Notes: generated by a model from the letters alone, not told the origin. A stretch of DNA of 64,000 bases from Toxonevra muliebris (GCA_963691655.1 OY829328.1:74342400-74406399); one strand, 5' to 3'; shown: positions 45,944-58,617, counted from the first letter of the stretch. Numbers and translations are program-made.

Positions 45944-46712
45944 CCCGGAAATTCTCATTTTAAATTTTCCCTCTGAGAATATTTCAAAATATTGCTATGT
46001 GTCATTTAGTTTGGTTACGGCGTCATTAAGAATAAGTCAACCTTTTGTGTGCGTTGCGATTTCGGTTTCGGCTCATTTTTGGCGCGCCATTCCGATGATT
46101 GTTGACTTGTTTCCATATCGTACTCGAAAACCCATGTCTCGTCACCAGTTATGATGCATTCGATGAACGTTGGATCGGAATTTACGCGTTCAAGCATGTC
46201 AGCCACCTTACTGCGATTCACTTTTTGAAGAAAATTCAGATCTTTTGGCACCAATCGCGCTGAGACTTTCCGCATACCCAAAACATCAACCAAAATATGA
46301 CGAGCGGTCTCATGAGACATGTTCATTTCTTGGGCTATCTCTCGCAAACTATAATGACGATTTTCGAGCACCATTTCCTTTATTTTGTCGACGTTTTCTT
46401 CAGTTGAAGAGGTCGAAGGCCGTCCTGAACGTGGCAAATCGTTCACTTCTTCTCGCCCCTCTTTGAACGATTTATACCAATCGTAAACTTGAGTTTTCGA
46501 CATGGTTGAATCACCAAATGTTTTTTTCAACATTTCCAACATTTTGGCACAAGAAATTTCGTTTGAAACACAAAATTTCACACAAACTCTTTGTTCGATA
46601 TTTTTATCCATAGTAAAAATTCACAGAATAGTGGTTGACAGTTGTGCCAATCTGGGAAAAAATTTTTTTTGAAATATTCTCAGAGGGAAAATTTAAAATG
46701 AGAATTTCCGGG
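45944..46712 (-). mobile_element. Mariner deletion derivative with 46-bp perfect inverted repeats
   Basis: Identical inverted repeats, 45944-45989 and 46667-46712, start CCCGGAAATTCTCATTTT and are bordered by TA. The minus strand holds one uninterrupted frame from 46611 to 46015 (198 residues): the mariner DNA-binding half (MDKNIEQRVCVKFCVSNEIS, KTQVYDWYKSFKEGREEV, DLPRSGRPSTS, NRHYSLREIAQEMNMSHETA, MRKVSARLVPKDLNFLQK) and the first catalytic Asp (GDETWVFEYD). It then reads out into the terminal repeat. Full mariners are about 1.3 kb, so roughly the last 40% of the transposase, including the second and third Asp, is deleted. Identity of the ends implies a recent copy. Confidence 0.93.
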
Positions 46713-47169
46713 TACTTATTTGATAATTAAAGAATATATAATGCATAGAAGGCGCATCACGAACAAATTTATTTGCACAAAAATTTTGTTTTATGGAGCC
46801 ATAACTGCCTCCAGTTTATACTCAAAATTTAGTTGTTCTCATAAAACTATTGAGTGGTTGAAATAGTTTGTTTCTCTTTGTTGTTGGCTTTGTTTAAAGA
46901 GGGGGGGGGGAGGGGGGGGGGGGCTTTTAATGAGAGTTTTGTATTTTCTTTTTTTTGGTTTTCGTGCTAGTAATATGAGCTGGTATTTTCATTATTTAGC
47001 AGAATTTACATCGCAAAGCAGGTGTGCTTTTCTGTATGGCACAGATTATAAAATTCAAATCCCAAGTTGTGATGCGAAAAAATAGATATTTTGTATTTTT
47101 CAAGATTTTTTCTCAGGTAAACTAATAAAGTTTTTTATAAAAATTATTTATTATCTAAAACTGTATGTA
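46713..47169. other. Spacer with a G tract
   Basis: AT-rich apart from a G10-A-G12 run at 46901-46923. No gene. Confidence 0.5.
46901..46923 (+). repeat. G10AG12 tract
   Basis: Ten G, one A, twelve G. Strong G-quadruplex potential on the plus strand, isolated in AT-rich DNA. Confidence 0.9.
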
Positions 47170-49728
47170 GGGGAGGATGGGGGAATTGGCGCCACTTAAG
47201 CGAGATCTGGAAAAAGTGCTTAAAAGAAACATTTTGATAACTTTTTGCATATTGAATGAACAATGTATTAATTTAACTTGAATCCTGTGTACAAAAAAAC
47301 TTTAAAAAATTTTATTAAGTAAAAAATATTTCATATATTGAAAACTACTACTTTTTCTCTTATTACCCCAGGTACGGGGTAATAAGAACCGGTCCTGGGG
47401 TAATCCGACCCATAGTAATTAATGTTAAAAGAAAATAATAAAAAACAAAACAATTATAAACTGAGTTCATATTCACAAAAAAAGTAAAAAAAGTTAATTA
47501 TTTAATTTTTACGACTGCAAAAATCGCACACATATTCGCTTGGATTTTCTATTCCACAGCATTCAGCATGTGTCCAGGCTCCACAGGCTCGGCAGCAATA
47601 CCACAGCTCATTGTCTTTCCCAGCGTCGAAACAAATAATGCACTTGTTGGGTTCTTCGATGTTATCGTCGGTGTCGTCATGAACGGAAAGCTCAATGGAA
47701 GACTCATCTGTAGTCTCTCTTCTTTTTTGATGAAGCGTTTCTTCCGATGCTTGCTTTTTGAATTTGTTACATTTTTATTTTTAGTCATCTCTTTTAGTTT
47801 CTTCACATCTTTCTTTTGAGCATTTTTTTTGTTGTCTCTTTCGATCTTCTTCTTTTGCTTGTTTTCATATGTTCGTTTCAAATGCTTCGATGTCAAAATT
47901 TCGGAATGCTGCTTTTTTCCAAGTTTTCTCTTATTTTCTGGAATTTTGGCAGTAGAAATATTTAAAATATCGGCCAAATCCCCACTTTGTCTTTTTTTTT
48001 GTTACAACGGGTTCATTTCGAATTCCAGTGCTGGTAGAAGGAATATCAAAGTCACAGACTTCTATACTTGTACAAAGAACACTTACTTTCTGCGGTTGAA
48101 TTTTACTTCCGGATGATGACTCATATGATCTTGTTTCGCACACCGTATAGAAATCTTCATCCGTAAAAACGAAAGAGCTAATGCGCCAAATTCCAGTTGC
48201 CCTAAAACCAGAAACTCCTTTTTCGATAGATGCGACCCTAGAGTAGGCTTTGTTAAATAATCCTGCAATTTCATATGGTGTAATTTTCAATAAGTGATTG
48301 GACTTCATATATTCGTCACATGCTTTGTTATACGCAGTTTTTAAAGGTCCATAAAAGGTGACATCGAGGGGTTTCACACGATGGAAGGAATGAGGCGCAA
48401 TAGATAGCAAGTGTATGTTATTTTTTCTGCAAAAGGTAAAGGCGTCTAATGTGGCATGACTAGTGTGTTTGTCTAACACCAGTAGTAATGGATTTGTAGC
48501 AGTTGGAGTCTTGCAGCTAACAAGATGCTCTAGCCACTTCAGAAAAATATCTTCGTTGCTCCAACAATTTTGGTCCATTTTTTTTCGAGAAGAGTTTGAA
48601 TGTCTTTGTCTTGGAAAAATAAATAAAGGAGGAACAAAATCGCCTGCAGCACTCATAGCACAAATCACGGTTACATTTTTGCCTCTTTCAAGAGACGTAG
48701 CAGCTCCAACTCTTTTCTGACCTTTGGCTGCCAGAATTTTTCCAGGTTCTTGTACTATCGAAATACCGGTTTCATCAGCATTAAATATTTTATTTGTCTC
48801 TCATATATATATATATATGGTAGTTATATGATTCAAATTCTCAAAAAAGATTGAAACTTCTTTTTTATTGAAACCTTTTATTCGATTTATGCTGGTAGCC
48901 TCTGGTTTTCTTATGCTGATAGTTGGATTTCTTTTTAGAAAACCAAGTAACCAATCAGGACCCGCAAGATTTGCGACTTTATCGAAATTGTGTTTTATTT
49001 GGAGCTGCTCTGCACATTCGTAAGCAGTTGACCGAAATTTGAGGAAACTGAGACCATAAAACATATTACTCATTTGCAAAAGGTACTTAGCAAGTATTTT
49101 CTCTTGCAATTATGTGAAACCTAGCAGGCTTCACCTCATTCGAAGCATTCGCGTTTTTTGCTTTCAATCGTTTTTGATTCGCTGTATGGGGTTCCCGTAA
49201 TGTTGGATGCGCTGTGGATGGAAGAACCCCTATGAATAAGCTCAATAGCTTCATTCAAAGCTTCCATAGTCCAATTTGCCTTGTTGGTGGTTCTAACTCT
49301 TGTTCGCGGCATTCTGAAAACAAAAATTTTTTTTTTTTTTGTATGGGGTAATTGGAGCCAGGTTGGTTTCTTTTACCCCATCCCGTATTCTTTATTAACA
49401 ATTAAAAATAAAGAAGAAAAACGAAATGCACCAGTATCACTTTTGATCACTTTCGTTAATAAATATTGCACATTATACAACAAAAATTAATTTACTAAAA
49501 TTTGAACAACAAAAATTTACTTACATCCTTAAGAAGATGTCATAAAAATTACTTCGCAACACAAAAAACCAAGCTTGAATTCTCTAACGCACATCAAACA
49601 AGACTGACCAAAAAATTGTGTAATTACAAAAACTACAGTTACAATGAAATGCAATGTGATCAAATTCAAACATGTTATGCGTGCAGGTTACGAAATTTGA
49701 ATGTGGTTCTAATTACCCCGTCCACCCC
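47170..49728 (-). mobile_element. Pogo/Tigger-like transposon with PHD-like C-terminus
   Basis: Ends GGGGAGGATGGGGGAATTGG and, inverted, GGGGTGGACGGGGTAATTAG lie next to TA on both sides. GGGGTAAT words recur inside (about 47379, 47398 and 49344). On the minus strand: an N-terminal psq-like region from 49312 (MPRTRVRTTNKANWTMEALN), a CENP-B-type domain (LQEKILAKYLLQMSNMFYGL), then the DDE domain with D residues in ADETGISIV, LLVLDKHTSHA and HRVKPLDVTFYGPLK. A lysine-rich stretch leads to a C-terminal C-x2-C PHD-like motif (NKCIICFDAGKDNELWYCC, ACGAWTHAECC, YVCDFC). All three Asp are present, but frames shift at an (AT)n run near 48810, a T run near 47990 and twice near 49120, so it is inactive. 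Confidence 0.9.
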
Positions 49729-51119
49729 TATGTATTGAACTTAACTTTAACTAATCTCTATTCAAAAATATTTAAAACTTTATGAGCTATGAGCGATCCC
49801 GTCGACGCCTTTCTGGAAAACATGTTTTTGCGATGAGTAAACATTTGAAATCCCAAAATGAAATGGATTTACTTTTATTATAAGATTATTTAGAGATTAA
49901 TCGAAGGATGTGAAAAAATATGCATATTTAACAAAATCACCGACTGTCAAAGTTAACAGTTCAATTTTAACTAAAAAACGCTGTTTCATTTGTAAAAAAA
50001 AGTTTTCCTTAAATCAATCTGGATTACTATATATTTAAAAAGTATATAAATTTGAAAATATTCGGTTTAGGAGTTGTTAAATAATCGTGGTCACCGACTT
50101 CAATAATGACTTTTTTGAGAAAAACGCGTTTAAAGTTTCAACTTACTTTAATGTCAAGAAGAAAATTTTTTTGCAAATAACAAAGAGTCAAAAATTTTCT
50201 TCGGATCAACTTAAAAATTTGTAGACATATTTTTGAAAACAAATACTTTAAGAAAATGCAAAATAAAGTAGATTTTTTAAAAGTTACAAAGGGAGGTGCC
50301 CCTTTAAAAACTTTCTAAATCGATTGATTTCAACTTTTTATGCTTTTTCGAATACAAAAAAAAAAAAAAAAAAATATTACTAAAAAGAAATTTAGCTACG
50401 ACTATAATTTTGGGTCACAAATTGAAAAAAAAAAAAGGTTGGAAAGCAATATTGATACTCAGCAACAACGCAAAAAAAACACATGTACCTACATATTCTC
50501 CGCAAAAAACCCATTCATATTCAAACTATACGCAGTCTCACTTGGCAGTACTCTGTAACGATATGCGAGAGCCTAAGAAAAAAAAACACCATGAGAGTGC
50601 ATGGGAGAGAGTAAAAGCAAAATAAATGAGTGATTTTGCTCTTCCTCTTTACTGCGATTGCCCGCACCCGAAACAAAAGAAACATATTTGGAAAAATTTT
50701 GAGAGATGCGCGTACTCGGCTATATCGCTGTTGTCGGCAAGTAACAGCAACAACTCTTTCATGTGGTAAATTTTATGCTTCACTTTTCCTGTGAGCCCGA
50801 CAAATGAAGTTTTGAATTGAACAATTAAATCGAGTATAAACGAGTTATTTTTTTTCTCTCTTCTCTGTTTCTCAACAAAAGTAAGAACGAAGCTGTGAAC
50901 GAGCGACCGGCAGTGCCTATCTAACGCACTTAACGCACGCTAAAAGTACTGCACTAAACAAGCGCTACAATATTAAAATTAGTATGCAACTTATGTGCTT
51001 TTAGAGCACTTAATTACTTGCAATTAAGCATTTGTTTTGCGCTATTGTAGTGCTTCAATTTACCGCTGGGAACAAAAGAATTTCAACCATATTATTAGAA
51101 CAGTGTTGATATTTTTTTA
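49729..51119. other. AT-rich spacer
   Basis: Several A runs (for example near 50355-50375 and 50425-50437). No gene family resemblance in either strand. Confidence 0.4.
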
Positions 51120-51860
51120 AAGTACTTAAGTTAAGTTAGAAGTGGCAGCGATTGCTTCACATAGAGAGTCCGGTCCATAGTATTACCACAAATTCTTAAG
51201 AGCCAATAAGAATTACGAGTTGTATTTAATCGAAGCCTATGCGAAGTTTTTTAAAAAAGCCAGATTTTTACTGGCTATGTCATTTAGAGAAAGAAAGAAC
51301 GCATTCCCTCATATCCTTAATCTAGACAAGGTTAGTGTTTGGGCAATGACAAAGAATGTATTCTAAAGTCTCTTTTGTGATAGAGTCATTACAGTATCTG
51401 CATGAGTCGTTTTCCACCAAACCGAGCTTTTTGGCATGATACTTCAAAAAGCAATGCCCAGTAACTACGCCAATCAGCAGACTGCATTCTTTACGCGAAA
51501 GTGAGAATAGAAATTCAGTTTTAGTACGAGAGTATTGGGGGAGTTCTGGCTCCTCCATCTTCTATTTGAGTCGAAGAAAAGTTGTTTATTTAAACCTGGT
51601 AACCGAATGATGGCGATATGATACAAGGTTCTACCTCAAGTACCATGTGCCTTGCAACCTCTTTCGCACCGCGTTTTCCATTATACCAGGATGTCCAGGT
51701 ACCCAGCAGAGTTGTAGCTTATTCTTGGTACTAAGGATTTGAAGAGAGTTGTAGGATTTCTTTACCGATTTAGAGTTTATAGTATGGCTTGCCAAGGCTT
51801 TCAGAAATGGTTGACTGTCTAAATAAATAATTATTCGAAGATCATTTGCGCTGCTCATCA
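51120..51860 (-). pseudogene. LINE RNase H and C-terminal fragment
   Basis: The minus strand encodes LRIIIYLDSQPFLKALASH, LQLCWVPGHPGIMENAVRKR (RNase H) and, further on, LIGVVTGHCFLKYHAKKLGL then CRYCNDSITKETLEYILCHC, the Cys/His tail of the same polyprotein. Its 3' end starts near taagttaagttagaagtggc, recalling the 3' end of the LINEs at 31739 and 52206, so it is a distant relative of that family. Confidence 0.75.
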
Positions 51861-52205
51861 GGCTTTCTTATGCTATGTATATTGCCTCTATTCCAGCTTG
51901 AAAATTCATTTAGCCTGAAAGTACCAAAATTATACAGAAATTGTACTTTTTTGAGTTTGATTGTACCGAAAAAACGAATATGAATACATAATTGAAATAC
52001 GCTTATTTTGTTTATGAATCTACTCACTTGGAAGAATTGTCTAGTTTCTGACGAGGCCTCAGTCAAATTTATCTTGCCGCTGAAAAGGATCTGTTGATGA
52101 AAAATTAGTGAAACTCTTGAAAACGTCGTTGGTAGTGTAACCTTTTGCCTCACGAGATCAACATATCGAGGCCTTAACAAGTCATATATGCTATTCGCAG
52201 ACTAG
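51861..52205. other. Unassigned spacer between LINE copies
   Basis: No clear coding content. It may be decayed LINE sequence. Confidence 0.35.
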
Positions 52206-53460
52206 CCATTAACAATTCTATATTTACCTAGGTTAGATTAGGTTAGGTTGAAGTGGCAGTCTTCTGTTTGAAAGTACACATAAGGCTCATTGTGTTAACA
52301 GCGTGACTCTCCCATTTACGGAGTAATGGGGGCGATATGCAATATCGGTAGGTTTAGGGAGCTCATCATCAGGGATCGTACAGACATCGCCAGACTCATT
52401 GCGGTTTTTACAGGTCACTGTCCTTTACGGACTCATGCAGAGAAACTGCATATACACTGTAGAAGTTTGGGAAACTTCAACGAGAAGGAAACACTAATCC
52501 ACTTCCTTTATATGGGCGATAGCTCGGGCAGACTAGTGAAGAAAAGTGTGCGTAGGAGTTTCAGTATCCTTCTAGCTAAAGACGAGCATTCACAAATGAA
52601 ATGGAAGACTGTTTCTTCTTCTTCCTCACAGCCGCAGTACCGACAGAAGTCATTGAATGACGGTCCCAACATGTCTTCCCATTATACAGTATCTCGTGAG
52701 TACCGAATGTTAATGAAGTTTCTGCTAAGGTTGAGAAATTGTCTGGTCCGTCTAAAGCCCATAGTGGTTCTTGTTGGCCTGATTATATTACAGATATGCT
52801 CTGCTACCCAGGATCTTCTTGCATCCTCAAGGTAGTTTTTCTTAATGGCCACTTTTATAGATGTGAAAGGTGCAACGGTGGTGCACGGAGGGGATATATC
52901 AGCAAGCCGCAAGCCCTGTTTAGCCAACTCGTCGGCCTCACAGTTACCTAAAATATCCATATGCCCAGGCACTCAATATAAGTGTACCCATGAGTGACTC
53001 GACAAAAAGTTCCGTGAAGAACTGCATTCAAGAACAAGCTTGGATGTAGTGAAACTACCGGCAAGGGACTTGATTGCGGATATTCGTATCGAATGAATTG
53101 TTGCGAATAAGCCACTAGAACGTTTAATAAATAGCCATTTCTTCCGCCTGAAAGACGCTACAATGATCAGAAAGTCGGAGAGAGAGTCTGAAATCCAGTT
53201 TGCTAAAGAAAATGCCACAACCAATTTTTTCCTCCAGTTTGGATTCACCGGTGTAGAAATTAATTGAATTGTCAGTGACCACCATCATCATTAACCCATT
53301 CCTCATTACTGGGGATGTGAGTGAAAAACTTTTACTTTAAATTAGGGGTAGAGCAAGTATAGTATACACTAGAAGTTACAGATGTATCTTGGATTAGAAT
53401 CTTTTCATGGCTCAGGTTCGACCCAGTCCAGCGAGTGAAAGCACTGAGTCTACCTTGTAC
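52206..53460 (-). pseudogene. Second copy of the RNase-H LINE of 31739, rearranged
   Basis: The minus strand carries VPGHMDILGNCEADELAKQG then LRLADISPPCTTVAPFTSIK and KNYLEDARRSWVAEH, closely matching the copy at 31739-32838. The 3' end again starts taggttagattaggttaggt, then gaagtggcag. The segment 52330-52515 is read on the opposite (plus) strand, where it encodes RFRELIIRDRTDIARLIAVF and TGHCPLRTHAEKL, the polyprotein tail, so an inverted piece lies inside. Multiple stops and frameshifts. Confidence 0.82.
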
Positions 53461-54429
53461 CTTGAAAACCAAAAAAAGAAAAATGTACAATTGTACCAAA
53501 AATATCAACACTGCATCAGCATCATCATCGTCATATGTTTGTGTGTGTGTGTATGTATGTTTTTATGTTCTCATATCTTCTACTTATGAAATTAGCGCAC
53601 TCCTTCAGGGTATCTTTCTGTCAAGTTTCTGTGTGACTTGACTTTTGTTATTCCATTGTTTCTCTCTCTCTCTCTCTTTCTATCTGAATGTGTATGTGTT
53701 TGGGTATAGGTGAGCTCATTTCTTTATAATGATTATTTAGTATCTTACTTTCGCTATATTTATACATGTACGTATGTATATGTTTTGAAAACATTCATGT
53801 CTTTAGTAGTTATATTCTTTATCTTGTTGTTGTTTGCATTTGATGACTTTTACATTTTATTTATGCTCTACACCATGTATCTAAATACTTCATGTTTTCT
53901 TCTTAGCCGCAATGGCATGTTATTGTTTTGAATTACTAAACATACATACGTATGTATGTATTTATGTATGTACATTGTAGTTTTTGCCGTGCGGTTAGTA
54001 ATTGTACAACTTTGACATTTCCTGACATCATGTGCATACATACATACATATTTATTTGTTATTTTTCTTAAATTCTTTTATATGCACTAATATTTTACAA
54101 GATGTTTTGTAAAACATTGTGGTAGATGTAAACTTTTTTCATTTTAAATTATTTTTGATATGTATCCTTAAGTTTTAATTAGACCATTAAGTACGAAATG
54201 TAAGAATTTAATCAAAAGTTTGGTTTATTGTAGCTAAAACAAGGAATAATGTAATTAATCAAATTACATACCTGAGGCTTGGAGGTGAAGAACGCAAGGA
54301 AAAGTTTGTGGCAGTCTTATAAATGGATGAGTTCATGTTTGGTTATGAAACAAACTCAGAAGGCCGATTATTTATCAGTCCGCTTGCTCTACACTGATGC
54401 ATATAGTTGTCACTATTCTATTACTTCCT
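53461..54429. other. Spacer with simple repeats
   Basis: (GT)n near 53541-53552, (TC)n at 53659-53679 and TATG-rich patches near 53945-53972. No gene. Confidence 0.45.
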
Positions 54430-55790
54430 CAGTAGCAACTCATTGAGGACCAAAACAAGGCCGAAAGTGTAACTACAAGTGAAGTGCTTACCATACTGCG
54501 AAGGAACGCAGATAACAAGGCCGCAAGACTAGGGTATATTCCCAACATAGCACTTAAAACAACAATCAGAACAAAACTGGAGATTCTTGCCAGACTTTTC
54601 GCTACTTGGATGAAAGAAGACGTGCTCCCAGCGACAAATATTCGACGGGATTTGCCCGTCTCTGTATACATTGTTGTTGTAATGACTACATTCGTTCATT
54701 AACCTGTTTATATATAACTTCAAATAACGAAATTGACATGAACTTAAGTCATGACTTTGAAAATTAACCTCTAGATTTAATTTTCATAGTCTCCTAAAAA
54801 ACTATTAGTGCTTTTGCTGAAACCGCGAAAGCTGCCAGACTAACCATCATCTTATCACCCCTTGTGAATGCTGCACACACTTGCCAAAATCATGGAACAT
54901 GCCATGTGCGACACGCTCCACGGGTTTCTCTAAAAACCAGTCGGACTTTCAGTACTTCCTCCGCCTCTGCTTCAGAAGAACTCGGTCAACTGCTGTCGTT
55001 TCTGTACATGCTGCGGAGTCTACGCCATGCCTTCTATATTGACAGATCCGAAACCTCAAGCGGTACCAGATCCGGTTGGTACTTTGACGAAGAAACCAAG
55101 TACTGTTTTGCCACTGAGCAGATACCGACAGTTTTCCTAACAATGGTTTTCGCTATCCTGGATGTAGCGTGCTGGATAATTGAGAAAAGATGACGTGCGT
55201 GGTAAGTGCATAAGCGTCTGGAGTGGGAGCCAGGCTGCACTGAAGACCCTTGCTAATTCTGTTAGCTCTTCGAAATTTATCAGCGAGTGTAAGACAACGG
55301 ATTGGCCGAAAAACTGGTCAACGAAGACTCTGTAATTTCACCAGGGGTCTGAAATCTTTTCTCGGCATCAGCATTGTAGAGGTTATGCGTTGGATCAACG
55401 ACTTCGTCGGTTCTATTCATAGAAGAAGATGGTCCGAGCTTGGCTCCTGCAGAATTGCAAAGTGCATCGTAAGATAAATTGACAGGAAATCAGTTGAATT
55501 TTTTCTGAAATTAAGAAGGAAAGACCTGAGATTACTGCTAGATGTCATCACCGGGCATAAAACATGTGATCAGCATATGACCAACATGAGCGTCATCACT
55601 GATCCGACTTGCCGATGTTGTGTTGAGGACGTCAATACAACAGGAAATTATTTTTGTTGATGCCTGGCGTTCGTAAGAACCAGATTAAGGCTGTTGGGTA
55701 GTGTTATGTTAAGCATAAATAATATTCATATTCTTCCTCTTCCTGGGCTTTTAAGGTTCATTCAGTGAAACAAAGCAGTTCGAAGTTGAG
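54430..55790 (+). pseudogene. R1-type LINE fragments with a short element inserted
   Basis: The plus strand reads SEVLTILRRNADNKAARLGY then IPNIALKTTIRTKLEILARL, the region ahead of the RT core. It is cut by a short element (54646-54806) and resumes as LPD, stop, PSSYHPL, stop, MLHTLAKIMEHAMCDTLHGF. After a poorly readable part, LRRKDLRLLLDVITGHKTCD, TDPTCRCCVEDVNTTGNYF and LPLPGLLRFIQ are the C-terminal tail. Many stops. Confidence 0.75.
54646..54806 (+). mobile_element. Short element, copy 2
   Basis: Near-identical, in inverted orientation within the window, to 39626-39772: GGATTTGCCCGTCTCT, ATGACTACATTCGTTCATTA, AAGTCATGACTTTGAAAATT, CTCCTAAAAAACTAT. It has an extra ATATAACTTCAAATA block missing from copy 1 but recognisable in the homologue at 4940-4950. 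It interrupts an R1-type LINE. Exact ends and duplication are unclear here. Confidence 0.75.
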
Positions 55791-56450
55791 AGACCTTAGA
55801 TTTTTCTTCTTCCCATTTATTCGCTTACGTATTTTTCCTGTCTCTCTACTTTCTTTTACTGGCTCTATCTTGGGTATAAGACAATGGTACTATATAGTAA
55901 CAGATGATGCCATCTGCGTAGCAGCAAACAAGGTTCCAATTGACTTACGGGCAAACAAAATAAAGTCTTTTTATAGAACATCGAATGCACAGAAATGGAA
56001 GAAAGGCAATATACTAATATTTATATAGTGCAACAAAAAAGATGGGAGTAGTCTTAAAAAGGTCGCTGCAACTTTGACCTAATCCCGGACGAAGAAAAGT
56101 AGACCCAGCGTAAACATAAAGGAGTGGACCTTAACACTCACATATTCTCAGCGGGCTATACCCTTCTTACATACTTCATACATGAAGAAGACCCGTTTTG
56201 TTTGAGCTGTTCAGACGAACTGGAAAACTCAAAGCACATCATCTTTCACGGTCCATCTTTCAAGAATGAAAGAGAATCTGGAGAGAGCTTTTAGAGAGAG
56301 CCCCTAATGTCGACCAACCTAACGTCACAGATGTGCGATATCATAGAGAAGTGGAGAACAGCAGCCAGGGTAGCTGCTAACATAAAGATAAAATTCTGGA
56401 ATGCAGAGCGTGCAAACCCATTTGCATAATACGTAACCCCGCAAATGCTA
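55791..56450 (+). pseudogene. C-terminal tail of another LINE
   Basis: Around 56115-56290 the plus strand reads GVDLNTHIFSAGYTLLTYFI, then EEDPFCLSCSDELENSKHII and FHGPSFKNERESG, a typical Cys-x2-Cys...His tail of an R1/LOA-type LINE polyprotein. Upstream sequence is unreadable. Stops interrupt it. Confidence 0.65.
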
Positions 56451-58587
56451 AGGACGACAGTAGAACATTACTATAACTGAAGTTACAGCTTAACGCTGAT
56501 CTAGCTCTGCAAAGCAAAAAAGGAAAAGGTAGTCCAGCAGGGAAAGTGGAAGAGCAGTATGTAGTTTTAGTTGGTAGGAATTACGACATAATCTAATCTC
56601 TTGATAGTAATTAGATAGCCTTCAAAGAGCGAACTAGTGTATGCAATGGGTTTCCCTTGAACTTTAATTAACGGTTATGTATCGGACTTAAAATTCATCC
56701 GTTTAAAAAAAAAACTTCTTGTGGAACTACAAAAAGAGCTTCGAATCACAAACACCTTTCATGTTGACGACCTCCGTTATCGTGTAGAAGGCATTGATTT
56801 CAGAATATGTACCTAAGATTTCACTCAAGAAATTTTGAGCTGTCATCACAGCCATCCAGGAAATCCAAAGAACTGGGTAGGATTGCTCTAAAAAAGCATC
56901 CTGTGATATATATTACAGCTGTCATAATCTGGGATACGAATTTGGTATTTGATTTGTGGTTGGTAAGAGGAATCAAGAAGGTTAGGTCTCGAAGCTCACT
57001 CCAGTGAACGAGCGCACAACTTCCTAATATCAGGACGAATCGATCAAAGAGGATTTCTATAACCTCCTCGACTGGGAGGACTGCCCTACAAAGATATTAA
57101 AGTCGGTCATGGTAACCTTAATGCCAAGATAGCCACGAAAAATCTCTGTGGCCCTATGATAGGTAAATTCTGTCTTTACGACGAAACCAGCGAAAACGGT
57201 TTAAGGCTTCTCCAACTTCTTCGTTTTTCATGTTTTTTGGCTGCCTCGGCTTAATAAACATGAACCCAACCTGATCGGGTTGTGCTCCTGAATAGGTTGA
57301 GTTCCTGAATCAATTCATGAGAAATTACTCACGGATTTTGAATTAGATGCGAAAGTATCTAGGGGGAAGGTATAATGGAAAGACTGTCGCGAAAAAGAAT
57401 TCAATAATTCTCAAATGAAATTCAAGCATAAATGAAAGAGAAGAAGAAAAGAAAAAAAAAAACGCATGCAAAATGTGATGATGTGCACGGAAACCCGCAA
57501 TTGAACGTGTTTTAATAAACCTTCGATTTTGAACAACAAAAAAAAAAAAAGTAACGTAGGTGCAGGAGCAGAAGGACTAAGAGGAAAATATAAAAACGAA
57601 CAAACCAAACCGTAACCTGTCAACAATTTCACACTGCTGATACTGATGCTGCTGCTGCTGCTGCTGCTGCTGTGGTTTACATTTCAATTTAAATTCAAAA
57701 CAGACAAACAAAGAATGGAATGGAAACTGAAAAGGAAAGAAAAAAAAAAAGAAGAAAATAAATTGCAAATGTAAATGCACGAAATGCGCGTTTAAGAAAA
57801 ACGTAACGTGTAACTATAACTGAAAAGTAAGAAAAAGGAAACCCATCATATTATGTTCGTTATCCTTTTGACTTATCAACGACACAACCCGCTAAGAAAT
57901 TGGAAGTTAGGAAAGTTAAGAAAAACAACGAAGTAAGACAAAATTGAAAGATAAAACCAACAAAAAGTATGAAAGAAAAAAAAACGTATTGATACGCTTG
58001 ATAAGTATCATTTCTTGTACAACGATTGCTAAATACGAGTATATGGCGGGGTTGGCCAGAAAGAAACGAAGGTTGGGGTAGGGAAAATTAACAGAAGGAA
58101 ACGTTGAGTTGCAGTGCAACAGCAATGCCAGCATGAACAAAAAAAAAAAAATTAAGTAAATAATGTATATTTGTGCAAATTGAAATAAATAGAAAATATC
58201 AATGAATATAAATAGACAAGACAACAGTATCCAAATACATACAGACAGACACAGCTACATATTGCAAATATTATTATTTTTCTTTTTTCTTTATATTTTG
58301 TTTGCTTCTCATTAGAAATATCAAGAAGCTATTGTAACGAGTGATATTTCAAACTGAATACTCAAACTTATACTTTTGTGATTTAGAGTAAAATTTGTCA
58401 GTTCGAGGTTTAATAATCAGAAAGTAAGCTCACAAGTTTGTTGTTGATTTCTTTGTAAAAACAGGGCTGCACGGTGGCCAGTGATTGGAGGGTTCCTATA
58501 GAGCCCTCACTATTTGATCATAGGAAATCCAAGAAAAACAAACTGATGAAATTATCAGTAAAACTGCGGACTGTTGAAGTGAAAGGT
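56451..58587. other. Spacer, AT-rich with simple repeats
   Basis: A short CTG trinucleotide run (about nine units) lies at 57646-57672; A runs occur near 57537-57550 and 58139-58150. A minus-strand frame through the CTG run would give a glutamine stretch, but it has no other gene-like property. No gene is supported. Confidence 0.4.
57646..57672. repeat. (CTG)n trinucleotide repeat
   Basis: About nine uninterrupted CTG/GCT units, preceded by two degenerate ones. Non-coding as far as can be seen. Confidence 0.9.
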
Positions 58588-58617
58588 AGGATTAAACAGG
58601 ATTAAACAGGATTAAAC
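58588..58617. repeat. Three exact copies of AGGATTAAAC
   Basis: A 10-bp unit repeated three times head to tail without mismatch, immediately upstream of a decayed LINE. Confidence 0.95.

Noticed and set aside
57577..57780. Minus-strand polyglutamine frame through the CTG repeat
   Set aside because: Only 67 codons, flanked by homopolymer-driven residues, with no splice context or conserved block.
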